From positions 7,440,001 to 7,504,000 of the forward strand of contig NC_083566.1 in NCBI RefSeq assembly GCF_019925205.1: DNA of 64,000 nt. Reading direction: 5' to 3'. The position numbers and the translations under genes are program-made. The notes under the pieces are model-generated. The model worked only from the letters and a program-made list of their open reading frames with translations. It did not search any database and was not told where the DNA came from. The stretch is from Metopolophium dirhodum (lineage: Eukaryota > Arthropoda > Insecta > Hemiptera > Aphididae). Below, piece after piece: positions 35,702 through 47,956 of this stretch (position 1 is its first letter; every line of letters begins with the position of its first letter).

Positions 35702-36059
35702 AATATAAAATATCGTTGGTTGGTAATGACGGTACTCGATAGTTGATAGTCTCGGTCGCCCTCATCATATATTGTACTGGGAAATCTAAAAATAGCTTGA
35801 TTCCTATAACAACACGAATATTGTATTAAGTATACGGGTACAAAGGTGTAGTATAATTTTTTTTTAGAAAACCGGTATTTAATCGGTTACCGGTAACCGA
35901 CATTTTTTGGAAGTGGTTATCACTTAACGGTAACCTGTAATTTTGAATCTAGTACCGGTAATTGTAACCGCTAATAACAGGACCGGTATAAAACCGGTAA
36001 CCGGTATCCAAAAAATGTTCAAGATTAAATTAATAACGGTTTCAAGCCCTGTATATGTG

Positions 36060-37295
36060 TATAAAAAAAACCATTAAATTGCATGGTATAACATAATATG
36101 TGTAGGTTATATTGAACATTATAAAATTATATAAGTAGCTCAAAAAGATGATAAACGATTATGTCTTCATTACCGCTGTTTTGTTAATTTTGTTGTTTTG
36201 AATGCGAGGTATGATAAAAAAATGTAATGAATGCTGAAACCACAAAGTATATTGTATAAAATGTGCATATTATAAAGCAACGGTCAGTGGTGCAGGAACT
36301 ATGCTATTCTGACGGAGTGAAAAAATATCACAGCCATTAAAATTATTATTGTGCTGTATGATGAGAAAGGACCTAAAGGTACGAAAGATTAATGAGTACA
36401 AAAAAATTGTGCATGTTTAAACACCTTATAAAATCACTCAGGCAGTGTTTGAAAATCAATTTGCACACCAACGTAGTTTTTTTTTAAACCATCCCATCTC
36501 ACCGTGAGCATTGACCCGCGTTGTGGTATTATTTTCATTTTTCAATTTAATTTTTGCTTACCGAATTATTTTTGTTAGCACGCCAGTCCAGTCACTTTCG
36601 GCGATCTCCGTTAGTTACAGAGTAAATCATGGTCGTAATCTATCATTAATGAACACTCGGTTGTAAATAATTAATAACCGAGTGTCCATAAACGATTATG
36701 ATTAAACAACAAAAACATATTCCCTAAACGATTTATTAATCGAATATATTTAAACAAGACAATGATAATTATATTTGTTGTTAATCCATGGTCAAAATTC
36801 GACTGCATGTGCAGTATAAAATATTAATTCTAAAATCAAACAGATCAAGTTCCAACGATACTGTGGCTTTACAGCTCTGGATCCTATATAGACTCTTGCT
36901 TTGGGCAACACAAACAGTTTGGAACTCCCTAAAGTATAATAAGTAATAATAAACAAATTATTCTAAAAAAGTATTGTCAGGTTAGTTTTTTATAGTGAAA
37001 TGTCTGGTTAAAAATAATTTTTAGGAAATATAATTTTATAATATTATGTGTATTTGTTATATCTGTATATTATATATTAATTTAATAATAATTATATGAT
37101 TTGTCACTTTGAAATTCTATTATAAATTATAATGAACTATGTTTAAATTAAGCCGATGACTTGAGTCCAGAATTAGATCCTAATATTAAGAACTTGTCAT
37201 TTTAATAAGTTTTTAATTTACAAATGTTGAGGTAGGTTATAATTCATCATTAATTATTATAGATTTTAAGCGTAACAATAAATAAATTAGTTTCT
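36060..37295. other. AT-rich region without recognisable genes
   Basis: No feature was recognised apart from an inverted GAACACTCGGTTGTAAA/ATAACCGAGTGTCC pair at about 36653-36690, a small hairpin. Confidence 0.45.
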
Positions 37296-37298
37296 ATA

Positions 37299-37598
37299 TT
37301 TTTTTTTTTTATGGTTAAGGCTTCAACTACCAAGGTCATTATAATGGCTACAGCCTGTGGTACAGCCTGTGGTACTACTGGGGAGGGTACTGTAGATTTT
37401 TTTACACGTGTGTGTTTGTTTTCGGCAGAATTTTTGATTTGGGCACCCAAAGGTATCCGCCATGCTTGGTCGGGAGATGGCGGCCTCTCTCCAGACAGGT
37501 GTCTGGCCGGAGAGAAATGCCGCCCGTGACCGAGATTCGAAGTGGCGACGGTGCGCATTGCAGCTGACGCCTTAGTCCGCTCGGCCACTCCGTCCCCC
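37299..37598 (-). mobile_element. tRNA-derived SINE, full-length copy
   Basis: On the minus strand the element begins GGGGGACGGAGTGGCCGAGC and continues GGACTAAGGCG, a Ser/Leu-type tRNA head. Box A is TGGCCGAGCGG (37578-37588, minus) and box B is CTTCGAATCTC (37532-37542, minus), so an internal Pol III promoter was present. The body contains a strong hairpin, CCAGACA GG TGTCTGG (37491-37506). It ends in a poly(A) run (T at 37299-37310). The 112-codon minus frame here is a translation of the SINE, not a gene. The window end carries a second, shortened copy. Confidence 0.85.
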
Positions 37599-37604
37599 TA
37601 TGTT

Positions 37605-38633
37605 ATTATTATTTTCTAGTTCCTATAAAGAGATAAAACTGTTTCTAAAGTTGCAGGTACCAATATGGCAGTATAGCTAATATTTTAACTTAATTATTTA
37701 TTATTTTTAAATGTATTCAAACATTTTAAGTTAGGTTAATCATATACGCATAATGGTTAGTAGGTATACTTTGTATTACCATCGACGTAGCTTTTACGAT
37801 TAAAAGAAGCAAATTGTACCTGGAACACTCTGTTTCTTTTAGTTCAAAAACCTTTTTGTCGTTTTAGTTTTCAATAAACATTTATTGTTTCAATGTTTTA
37901 AAAAAACTACCTATTATATAATTATCTATTATTATGGAATTCCAACCAAAATAAAAATTAGAAATTTTCCGTTTAATAACAAGTTTTGGGTAGTCATATA
38001 TCATAAAATTGTGAAGTACCTATAAAAATAAAATAACAAAATATTGTTGATATTTTAAAATGACTTAATTATAATAAATTATAGAATACCAATATGTTGT
38101 TTTTCAATATACTGAATATTGATTATTGAGTTAAGATTTTGAGAAATGTTTAAAAGTGTATTTTAATTGTAGTTGTTGGATGCAGTGAAATATTTTACAT
38201 TCTTCTTTAGAATGCTAAATAACCGATAATTAATAAATAGATACAAAAATCCAATCGCTTTGTCGCAAAATAATTACGATATACATATATTAATTATTAG
38301 TATTGTATACCTTAGCATCCTGCAAATTACATTACCGATTGCATGAATTTCCTTATATGAAAAAAAACTGTCATAATAGGTAGTAAAACGTAATTCAAAT
38401 ATAAATATTGAATCTAACAGTTTATTCCCCAGAAAATAAATAAAAATTCATCAGAAAAAAAAATGACGGTATTTCCTTAGTACTTACCTACTACTTTTAT
38501 TTATAAATTATATTAAATTCTTTTATTACATTTTATTAGTTTTTATACTAATGTTTAATACATAACTTGATAATAATTTTTTTTTTAATAAAATGACATA
38601 AATATCTACATCATATTTATGTAGATAGAAATA
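37605..38633. other. AT-rich region without recognisable genes
   Basis: No coding or RNA gene and no transposon end was seen. Confidence 0.5.
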
Positions 38634-38641
38634 CATATACG

Positions 38642-39430
38642 CAGGGTTTAAAACCGTTATTAATTTAATCTTGAACTTTTTTTGGATACCAGTTACCGGT
38701 TCTATACCGGTCTTGTTGTTAGCGTTAACCAATTACCGGTACTATATTCAAAATTACAGGTTACCGTTAAGTGATAACCGCTTCCAAAAAATGTCGGTTA
38801 CCGGTAACCGATTGAACAACGGTTTTCTAAAAAATAAAATTGTACTACCTTTGTACCAGTATACTTAATACAATATTAGTGTTGTTATAGGAATCAAGCT
38901 ATTTTTAGATTTCCCAAAACAATATATGATGAGGGAGACCGAGACTACCCACTATATCGAGTACCGTCATTACCAACCAACGATATTTTATATTATAGGT
39001 GGGTAGGAAAATGAAATGTAGAATACCAATTATTTGAATTATTATTACAAGAATTTATTGAGACTAGGTAAAAAAACGAAGATATAATAGTATGATTTAA
39101 GAATAGTTTTAAGAAGTTATTATTTATTAAACCATTAGTAGCTACGAACGTATAATCATTTATGTAGCTAAAATAAATTAAACATAATATTATTATAGTT
39201 CATACGTAACGGTAGCCAATATTTATAAATACCGGTAATCGGTTCTTAACCGGTTAAAACACATTACGTTATTATAACTTCTATGTTAGCTGAAAAATTG
39301 TCACGGTAACTGGTAACCGATAACCGGGAGCACAAATAGGTTTATAATAACGGTAACCGATTATAGGTTCCCCAAAATTTCGGGAAATTACCGGTTTTCG
39401 GTAAAAAACGGTAACCGATTTCACGCCCTG
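38642..39430. mobile_element. Non-autonomous hAT element, family H1, intact copy 2, 789 bp
   Basis: The ends are CAGGGTTTAAAACCG and, in reverse complement, CAGGGCGTGAAATCGG. CATATACG lies immediately outside both ends (38634-38641 and 39431-39438), an exact 8-bp duplication. The sequence is an inverted counterpart of copy 1 along its whole length, including the ACCGGT-rich ends and the central GATTTCCCAAAACAATATAT segment. It lacks the Jockey insertion and so shows the empty site. The short frame at 38671-38868 is a repeat artefact. Confidence 0.92.
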
Positions 39431-39439
39431 CATATACGT

Positions 39440-39690
39440 ACTATAAAGTATAGACATTTAAATAAGATAGGTAACTAAAATATATTACATACCTAATATA
39501 GTTAATTGTTAAGCACTGAGCATTAATAAAAAATAATTTTAATTCAATATTTACCTTTATGACTTCTCATTTAAATGTATGTACAAAATTGTGACGTTGT
39601 AAAATTTAATGAAGTCTTATGACTCAAATATGATATAAGAAAATAATTATTAAAAACAATTTTAATTTAATGACGTGTAATAATAAAAAT
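39440..39690. other. AT-rich spacer
   Basis: Nothing was recognised. Confidence 0.5.
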
Positions 39691-39694
39691 TAAA

Positions 39695-40450
39695 AAGGTG
39701 GAAAGTAGCGGTAACCGCTTTGCTATACAGGAGGTCTGGAGGTGTCAAGTGTCCCTCATCAATGAGTAGGAAGTCACTGTAATATTATAATATTTGTTAA
39801 ATTTTTATTCAATCACTGCATACGAAAAATCATTCTGATCGAAGATGGTTTGTCAGCACATAAGTATATTTTACTAAATATTCATATTGCTATTAAAATA
39901 ATTTATTACGCAGAATAATTTACGGTTAACAGTTTCAAGTACCCATTAATAATATTTTTGAATTACAACAAAACAACTAACGTCGTCCAAATTTGAACTC
40001 AGATCTTTACAAAAAAAAAAATTGTATTCACTAAATTTCGTAAATTTTTAGTTACAAAATTATTTCTAATTTTGAGTGATATTGACGAATTTTGTCATAG
40101 TTTAAACGTTTATAAAATAATATTGCATCCATGTATTTTTGATATTTTTTAATTGGTAAATGAACAACTTATAAACGACATTTGCACAAAAAAAATTCAA
40201 AATTTAATGTCTATAAATAGCTATAAAAAAAAAGAATGAAACGTTTTTGGAAATTGTATGTAACACAAATATATATCTTTTTTAAAAATTTCAAGTATCT
40301 TATGTTATTTGTTTTTGATTTACACGAAAAAAAAAATTGATTATGTCGAATTTGATTTTTAATTTTTTTTGGTTGTTTTGAAAAGTACTGGGAACTTTTT
40401 ACTTTTAAAAAGAGCTATTTTTTATACATCTATCTTTTATGACCATGGGG
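39695..40450 (+). repeat. Dispersed repeat family F1, diverged copy
   Basis: It starts AAGGTGGAAAGTAGC and then TTTGCTATACAG, comparable to AAGGTGGGCAAGTGG and TCTGCTGTACA at 32031. ATACGAAAAATCATTCTGAT followed by CGAAGATGG matches the start of the inner sub-element at 32130-32150. Further on, GTCCAAATTTGAACTC and GTTTATAAAATAATATTGC correspond to 1-60. The copy is more diverged than the others and its end is unclear. Confidence 0.5.
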
Positions 40451-40454
40451 AGAA

Positions 40455-40860
40455 TTCTGTTTCAGGGTGTTTAAGGCTATTAAACGTATTATCACAAACC
40501 ACCAAACATTTCATTTATTATTATACATATTTTTGAAGTTGGCAGGCAATTTATGTAAGTATAACTGGTTATTTTTTAAATATTTACTCATTAGTAAAAT
40601 ATGGTTTTAAATATTTGAATTGAGCTAGATATTTATAATATTATATTAAATGTTCCTAGTATATTGTTTATAGACTAAGCTAACACTGCATGAGATGACT
40701 TTTCATAAAATAAACAAAATATGTTGTACATTATAAACAATCATTTTGAGCTCCTAAAAAGACAATATATTTAACTTATAACATTGTCATCTTGTCTTCT
40801 ATGACAAATATGAAATATTCATATATTTACACACATTTTGAAAACATTTTTTTGTGTATA
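40455..40860. other. AT-rich spacer between two F1 copies
   Basis: Nothing was recognised. Confidence 0.5.
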
Positions 40861-40867
40861 TATATAA

Positions 40868-41432
40868 AAAAGTGGGTAAGTGGAAGTCACTCTGCTGTAC
40901 AGTAGGTTACAAGTGGGTGACTGTAATGAATGGTGTTAAATTTTAATTTAATGATAAAATATCATTGTATACGAAAAACAATTCTAAGTGGAGACGGTCA
41001 GTCAGCCTATGATATATTACTAAGTATATTTGATGATATTATTGTGAATAAAGTAATCGGAAAATCGGAAACTGAAAATGTCCGTAAACAGCTCAAAACA
41101 TGTCAAAATATTTTGAAAATGTTATGGTGTATAGAATATAAACATTCAGTGAAAATGTAATGTATCTACAATCTACGGTCATTTGTTTTAGAGTTACTCC
41201 AAAAACCAAAAACAATTTTGCGTATAAATGCCTGTTTTACCTTAATTTTTTTTCCCCGGTGCTTTTGAAAACTACTGGAAATTTTAAATTTTGATCTTCT
41301 CATTGCACCAACTAGATTCACTTTCCCGTCGGAAAAGATATTGATGTTGAAAATCTAAGCATTATTTCGACTACACGGACACAGACACAGACACAGACAC
41401 TGACACAGACACAAATAAAAATCAGAATCTAA
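40868..41432 (+). repeat. Dispersed repeat family F1, compact copy with an (ACAGAC)n tail
   Basis: It starts AAAAGTGGGTAAGTGGAAGT and then CACTCTGCTGTACAG, and includes GTCCGTAAACAGCTCAAAAC, as at 190 and 32785. Near the end lies a GACACAGACACAGACACAGA minisatellite (about 41379-41412), followed by ATCAGAATCTAAA. The 76-codon frame at 40930-41160 lies inside the repeat and is not a gene. Confidence 0.7.
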
Positions 41433-41439
41433 AAAAATA

Positions 41440-43090
41440 TACTAACTGTTATTATGTAAAACAATTCTAAATAAATGGCCATCGTGTGCGTCCTTATTCG
41501 AAAAAAATAATAAAGAACATTCAAAATATCTGAATAGTTATTACGAAGTTGTGGTGCTCAGTTCTCCTGCAGCGTTCCGCCAAGTCAAGCTCTGTGTGTA
41601 TGTTATACCACTTATACACAATACACGTACCTACTTGTTATTGGTAAAACTCCATTGTTCCAGTATTACTTAAACCCAAACAAAACCGCAGACTACGGTA
41701 CGATAAATTGATAACCATGCAGTGTTAACTGCTAAGTGCTTCGGAACATCTATCCGATCAATCGGTGACGGCGGCAAAGCTAATACATGACCAATAAGAC
41801 GTGTGCAGCGTGTGCGCGCACGCTCTTGTTTTTACAAGTGGCTAATTAGGTTTTGAGACGATGAACAAAGATAATACTATAATAGCACAATACAAAGTGG
41901 TTCACACTGTTGTAGGTGTGCAGATTACATTTTTTAATCTAGGTCAATCCGGATAATAGTGGTTATTATTATAGAAGTGCACGCTTAAGAATAGACCGGA
42001 TTCGTTTCTTATTTTCAAATTTAATCCCGTAAGCTTATTTATTTTTTATTTTTTTTAATCTCAGGTACTATACCTTACGCTTTTATTATTCACGTAACGT
42101 AACGCGCAAGGCGTGAGCATACATTTTTTTTTATCCATATTTAAATATTTGTATTGGATCGTAAACGGTAAAAGTCTTATCGGATTTTCGCCTAGGCACT
42201 AATTTTATCCAACGCTTATTTTCAAAAGTATGTTTTTAAATTACAATAATCTATAATAAAATAACATACATTTTAGTACACATACTATCCATATGGCATA
42301 TAGTATACCTACCTATAAGAATAACATTAGAGACACTACAAATATCTAATAGGTGCTTAAATAGACATCATATATCATTACAATACATTCAGCTCAAATA
42401 TAAAAATAGCCGTATGGCTTTGGGCCATAAGGCAGCGAGTTCACAATTTGAAACACAAATTCATTAAATAGTTAATACAGTTAAATAATTACAATACACT
42501 TTTCTTACATAACTAAAATATCATAATAAATAAAAATACATATTTTTTTTTTTATATAATTATAATTATAATCTGTAATGTTAATAATAATATGTTACTT
42601 AAAATTCATAAAGTTAAATATAAAAGGTACGCTATTATAACTAAATATCACGCTTTGAAAACCTTAAAATAAAATGCAACTTTCTGGGTCCAAATATCTT
42701 TACCGAATAAAAAGATTATCATACCAACTAGACCTATCATAAAAACACGTTATTTTTTAAATTATTACTTCATTATTTTGAAAACTACTGTAAGACTTTT
42801 TAAATCCCATTGGTCTATGATCACAACAACTAATGTTCAAATAATTAAATATTTGTATAGTGTTTAAGTAGTTTTATAATAGTTTAATGGATTTAAAATA
42901 TATTTATATTAATTACTTTTAACTAAAACCACACATTATCAAAGTTGTATTTTGTTTTCATAGGTACTATATTATTTTTCTGTTAGATAATAACTGTTGT
43001 TGGTAACTGTGCCTTTCCTATTATTATGGTCTTTATTTTAAGCTTCAAAACGTATACAAAATAACGTATATATTACGTGAACATTGGTTT
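41440..43090. other. AT-rich region without recognisable genes
   Basis: A minor GC rise (41570-41830) and a possible retroelement UTR around 42395-42450 (TAGCCGTATGGCTTTGGGCC) were seen, without coding sequence. Confidence 0.4.
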
Positions 43091-43762
43091 TGACAGTAAT
43101 TATTCAAAATGCATTTTTGACTTCTCGAGTTGGCGTGTATAGTTTCTTTTGCGAAATGATAATGTCTCGCAATAACCATCAGCGGCGGTGGTGGTGCGTT
43201 ACCCTACACAGAAAGACTGAGATATTCAACCGGGATTATTATAATGGGGACATTGACAATGGTGTGGGCGAATTTCTATGGGACGCTGCAGTAGCGGCGA
43301 ACATTTGATGTCTTTGCTCGGGTGGCGGTGGCTGGAGCGGAACAGAAGAGAAGTTTTTCTCTGTGTATTGGCAAATGAAAAATTAACAGGAATCAGTTTC
43401 CCCTTCTCGGCTAAAAGTTTCCTTATTTATGTGTCATAACGAATGCCAAAAATCGCACGTTTTAATTAAATCTTAAAAATGGCAATACTACTGCTTTCTC
43501 TCTTTCTATTTCTCGCTCTCTCTCTCTCTCACTCACTCATTCTCTTCTCTGCCACCACCGCCATCATCGTCGTCGTCGTCTCTCCGTTCGCTACAAAATG
43601 CAGGCTGCTGTCTACCAATTCCTTGCTCTCGAAATAATTAATGAGCTACTCTTATTTTTCACTGTCAACCCAGTTGGCAATCTAATAAGTCGCCAACGTA
43701 AACAGAAAGAGAGCGAACGCGAGTTGAACGGGAGTGGTGGAACGAGTTTAGCACGCGGGTAT

Positions 43763-43764
43763 AC

Positions 43765-43795
<31 letters not shown>

Positions 43796-43799
43796 TGAG
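43763..43799. repeat. (GT)n microsatellite
   Basis: A GT dinucleotide run with one TATG interruption. Confidence 0.95.
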
Positions 43800-44193
43800 T
43801 TAAGGGGTAAGGCGGAGAGGGTGCACAGCACAATTGCTCATTCGCCTCTTTTTCTTATGTATATATGGAAATAAACTTTTATTCATTAACACGACTTTGC
43901 CATTAAAAAACGGACGCAAAAGTTGCAACCCCTCCACCCCTCCACAACAGAATCCAAGAGCATTCCACCCCTACGCTCACGTCCGTCGGTTTTTCAAAAG
44001 AAATTCTTCGCTTCATCCGCCTCCTGTTCCCCTTGCCACGGGCTGCTGTTTTGCATACATGAGAGATATTATGCGAGCTAAGAAAATGAATAAAGAAATT
44101 CCCGAGAAAGTGGACGGCGGTGATGAGATAGCGCGCGTATATAGCATCAGTGTACAGGCTAACGGGTAGGTGGTTTTTTCATCCTTGTTTTCT

Positions 44194-44194
44194 C

Positions 44195-44225
<31 letters not shown>

Positions 44226-44226
44226 A
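44194..44226. repeat. (CA)n microsatellite
   Basis: A CA dinucleotide run with one CT interruption. Confidence 0.95.
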
Positions 44227-44380
44227 TATACCACTCATCAACCCCTCTTTCTTTTACTTTTATATATACCTTATCCCACTCTTTCATCGCATCACTCTCT
44301 CGCTCTCTATCTCCATCTCTCCCCCACTCACTCAGTCACGAAATATTTGTGTCTTTATCTTTCTTTTTCTCTGTTATAAG

Positions 44381-44428
44381 CGCTAAAAGAAGGGTTTAAA
44401 AACTAACCCTTACCTCATTCTTTTAGCG
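44381..44428. other. 48-base hairpin with two perfect stems
   Basis: The outer stem is CGCTAAAAGA (44381-44390) with TCTTTTAGCG (44419-44428). The inner stem is AAGGGTT (44390-44396) with AACCCTT (44405-44411). A seven-base bulge on the 3' side separates them. It lies between microsatellites. It could be a structured element in a transcript, but it is shorter than usual miRNA precursors. Confidence 0.4.
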
Positions 44429-44460
44429 TACGTGTATGTGTGTGAGCTTTGCGCGCGCGC

Positions 44461-44534
<74 letters not shown>
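44461..44534. repeat. (TG)n microsatellite, about 37 units
   Basis: An uninterrupted TG run of about 74 bases, preceded by a short GCGCGCGCGG alternating run. Alternating purine-pyrimidine DNA of this kind is known to favour Z-form. Confidence 0.97.
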
Positions 44535-44536
<2 letters not shown>

Positions 44537-45434
44537 TATGTATGCGCGCGCGTGTCTCTCGTATTTTTTTATTTTATACTTCTTACTGCCGCCGCTTCTT
44601 CTTTAAAATCGTTAAAATCTGGCCGACCGAAATGAAGGAGGGTATATAAATGAGAGAAAGCAAGAGAAGAATGAACGGAAGCAGGTGGGGGTGGGGAAAC
44701 GAGCGAATGTGTAAAAAACTGGGGTCCCTCCGCACCACCGCACAACCCGCTCCACAACCGGCGCACACGCCTGCCGACGTTCTCTTTTTTTCTGCCCTTC
44801 CTTATCATGCGTGCCTCTTCCTTCTTGATGCTAATTGCAAACCGTCTGATTAAAGCGAAATTAAAGGCAACCCCTTGGGTTCTTTTATGCTGTAGAAAAA
44901 ACACGTCTTGGTTGCCATGGTGCTTTTTTTAATTTTTTTTGGTATGTGTGTGCGTATTTGGTTTTCTCCCCTTTTTTATTTTTTTTACACCCCCATCGTC
45001 CCAAACCTCCAACATTCATTCATATATACACACACGTGCGCACACGCCCAGCTGCCCACACTACCGGCTCTCTTTCCTTGAACTTTATTACTAGGCGCTT
45101 GGCGAATATTTACATACGCGTATATGAGCGAGAGTGGTGCAAGGCGAGGGTGATGAACGACCGGTGTGTGTGAGCGTGTGTGTGTGGTGAGGGGGTTACC
45201 ACAGTTAGGGGGAGGAGACGAAGAAAAGAAGAAAGCAGAACGAACCGTCGCCGGTGCGCTAAAACAAAAAACCGGAGGCGGTGGCAAGGGTGAGTGGAAA
45301 AAACAACCTCATCGGCTTTAAGAACTATTGATTTTTGCATTTTTTAAAAGTTCAATTAATGGCTTCGGCGCGACGACCCTGCCACCACTACACCATCCCC
45401 GCCATCACTGTTACTTGGTTTTTAAAGGTTTAAG

Positions 45435-47295
45435 TATACTATATACGTTGCTCGTTGTATTTTCTTACCGCCGCCGTTCTTCAATTTAGAAATGTTTTAT
45501 TTATAAAATTAAAATCTTCATCCCGAATACTATGCAGTATTATTTAGTATGAGTATATAATATAATATATGTATAATATACACTAACAGAAGAAATAAAA
45601 ATATCTCTACGATAACTACAGTTTCGATATTCGTGACGATTCTTTATTAGAATTTTGGTTATTGTCCAATAACACTGTCTCTGAACAATTCCTGTGCACG
45701 ACTAATATACCTATCTAATTTTTAGGTATATAATTTTCTTCTATTAGAAAAAAAACAATGATTTCGTACTCTATAAATATAATATAACCGTACCATATGC
45801 ATTTAAAATTTGTTTTTCGTAAAACCAGTATATAAGTTTTTAACCAGAAAACCAACGGTAAATTGATCTCACAGAACGAATTTTGATTACAACATTTCAA
45901 ACCAACGACTAACGAGCACCTATAATAGATCAAATAATACGACTTGTACAACTTGACTTAGTTCTCTGTTGAATAACTTTTATAACTTATTAGACTTCAT
46001 ATTTTTATATCTTATAAAAATATGATACAATCTAATAAAGAAATATTAACAATATATTATTGTATTTAACTATCAAAATTAACCACAGATAAAAATAATC
46101 ATAAATTAGTCAGATTAGCTTATTTTAAAGCAGGTTTGGTATATTTTATGTGTGGTTGAGGAAACTATAGATTCACACGTAAAAAATATGATTTGAATAG
46201 TTATTATTTTTGTTATTAATGACTCTTAAAATATTATACAAATAACTGACTTAAATATGGTATTCTAATTAATTGCAACAAATAACAATTCTAATTTCTA
46301 AATTGTGCATTTAGATTAGAATGTTCTTACACAGCCAAACGGCTAATGATTGGAAATATACAACTATCATTTATTATTATTTACCTATGTGTCGTGTAAG
46401 AAAACGTCTCATACACATGACGTGTTGTCTCCGTGAAATTGGTTGCGCTGAAGGCAAATCGAATTCATTGTCAAATACATATTATTATAATCGTCCATAT
46501 AAAAACATGATTTTAGATCGTTTATTTTCTGACCATGCACCGAACAGTGATCGTCACTCGTCGGTACCTTAAATTATCTAAATGATAAATACCCCTAGTT
46601 AACGCTGTCGTTGGCCGTAATTTACCTACCTATATCAACAATTTTATAAAGCAATTTCTTTGTTTATTTTAAAAAATAATAAATATTTTTAGCATTATAT
46701 TTTAGTGTTATCATTATTTCATAAGAAAAGAGACTGTATAGTAGGTACGTTATTTGTGCAAATTCGTTCAGAATAGTTTTTTTTCTATAAAGGACATTTT
46801 ATGTTTGACAAAAATATTGCTGTATTTTGTACATGATGAGAAACCTGAAAATATATTTTTGTTTGTTATGTGCAATTAAATTTAAATTGAACATAATTTA
46901 GATCGAACTTAAATTTTTACCCTTATCCAACACCTAAATTTGATTTTTTAACTGAAGAATGTTTGAACAGTGGTTTTACAATGGACAAAAAGTACCTGCG
47001 TACTTTTTAGTCGTCGACTAATGAATGGCGACATGTTCTGCTGAAGCGCTCCACTCTTTCTTTTGATCAACAGTCACTTGACTGTCACTTAGCGCGGTTG
47101 AGAGTAATCCTTAGAATAAGCCATGTGTTTCACAGACGAAAAATTAAAACAAAATAATCAGTTTTAATAGGCAATGTACTATATGTTAAACAAAAAAATA
47201 TTAAATTGTGTTTATGAATGATAATATTCTATACAATATAGTACCGCTTATAAAATGTTAACATCTGTATGGTAGGTAATGGATATTATTATATA
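45435..47295. other. AT-rich region without recognisable genes
   Basis: No gene or transposon end was recognised. The 83-codon plus frame at 46321-46572 shows no domain. A near-palindrome ACAGTCACTTGACTGT lies at about 47069-47084. Confidence 0.45.
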
Positions 47296-47299
47296 GTTA

Positions 47300-47918
47300 A
47301 AACTTTAAACGCTCTGGATGGAAAATGAACTGAGACGGTTCGGACCAATTATTGGCCTTAAGGTCACCGCAAACACACGGATGGAGCGTATCGTGTGGAC
47401 GAGAGGGTAAGCGTGTGAGACGGATTAAAAATCGAATGGGTAAAAAAAAGAAAAGAATATGATAATGATAAAAAAAAAAAAGCGGCCCATATATTATACT
47501 TTTGTTACTTTCACTTTGGCACAAAACGAAATATCGTTTGAAATAGAACAGCGGACAAAACGATAAGACGATTTGATGAACCTACCTACCTGTATCATTA
47601 AATGTCAGTATACACGTCTTATATGTTTCTCTGACCGATTGGCATTGCGCTAACGGACACACATCGTGGGAAATGGAATCTACGCGCCACCGCCGTCTAA
47701 TAATCATCGGCGGATTGGCAAATAATTGTGGCAACGATAGAGGATTACTATATATTTATAATGTACGGAGGTATACTGCAGAGACGATAATGTGAAAAAG
47801 GATTGTATGCCTGTCTCCCGCGTATATTATACGAAACGACGGATAGAGATAGCGGTCGATTGGGTCTTAAAACAAAATTGATCATGGCGGTAGATCGACA
47901 TGTATAATATATATAACT

Positions 47919-47956
<38 letters not shown>

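Larger units (their letters stand above)
34554..36051. mobile_element. Non-autonomous hAT element, family H1, copy 1, interrupted by a LINE
   Basis: The ends are CAGGGCTTGAAATCGG on the left and, in reverse complement, CAGGGCTTGAAACCG on the right. The flanks AATATGTG (34546-34553) and TATATGTG (36052-36059) match in seven of eight bases, as expected of an aged hAT 8-bp duplication. The subterminal 200 bases on both sides are packed with the palindrome ACCGGT and GGTTACC/GGTAACC motifs. The 1498-bp length minus the 699-bp LINE and its 12-bp duplication leaves 787 bp, which agrees with the 789-bp intact copy at 38642-39430 (opposite orientation). No transposase is encoded. Confidence 0.88.
43100..45430. 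promoter_or_regulatory. GC-raised, CT/CA/TG-microsatellite-rich region, candidate 5' gene region
   Basis: Compared with the flanks the block is less AT-rich and contains CTCTCTCTCTCTC, CGTCGTCGTCGTC, CACCACCGCC and several CA/TG runs. Open frames on both strands (for example 43598-43798, 43834-44169, 44432-44635, 44569-44904) are short, overlapping and mostly low complexity, with no recognisable domain. A splice-donor-like AGGGTGAGTGG occurs at about 45287-45297. The composition would suit a first exon or regulatory region of a large gene, but neither strand nor gene can be assigned. Confidence 0.3.

Noticed and set aside
37250..37588. 112-codon minus-strand protein
   Set aside because: It is a translation of the tRNA-derived SINE, with box A, box B and the poly(A) tail in place.
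37525..37598. Functional Ser/Leu tRNA gene
   Set aside because: The head resembles a tRNA only in the promoter boxes; the 3' half does not close an acceptor stem and the sequence continues into a SINE body.
43598..44904. Short frames in the microsatellite-rich region
   Set aside because: Several contain long Cys-Val or Thr-His runs from (TG)n or (CA)n, and none has a domain or consistent codon use.
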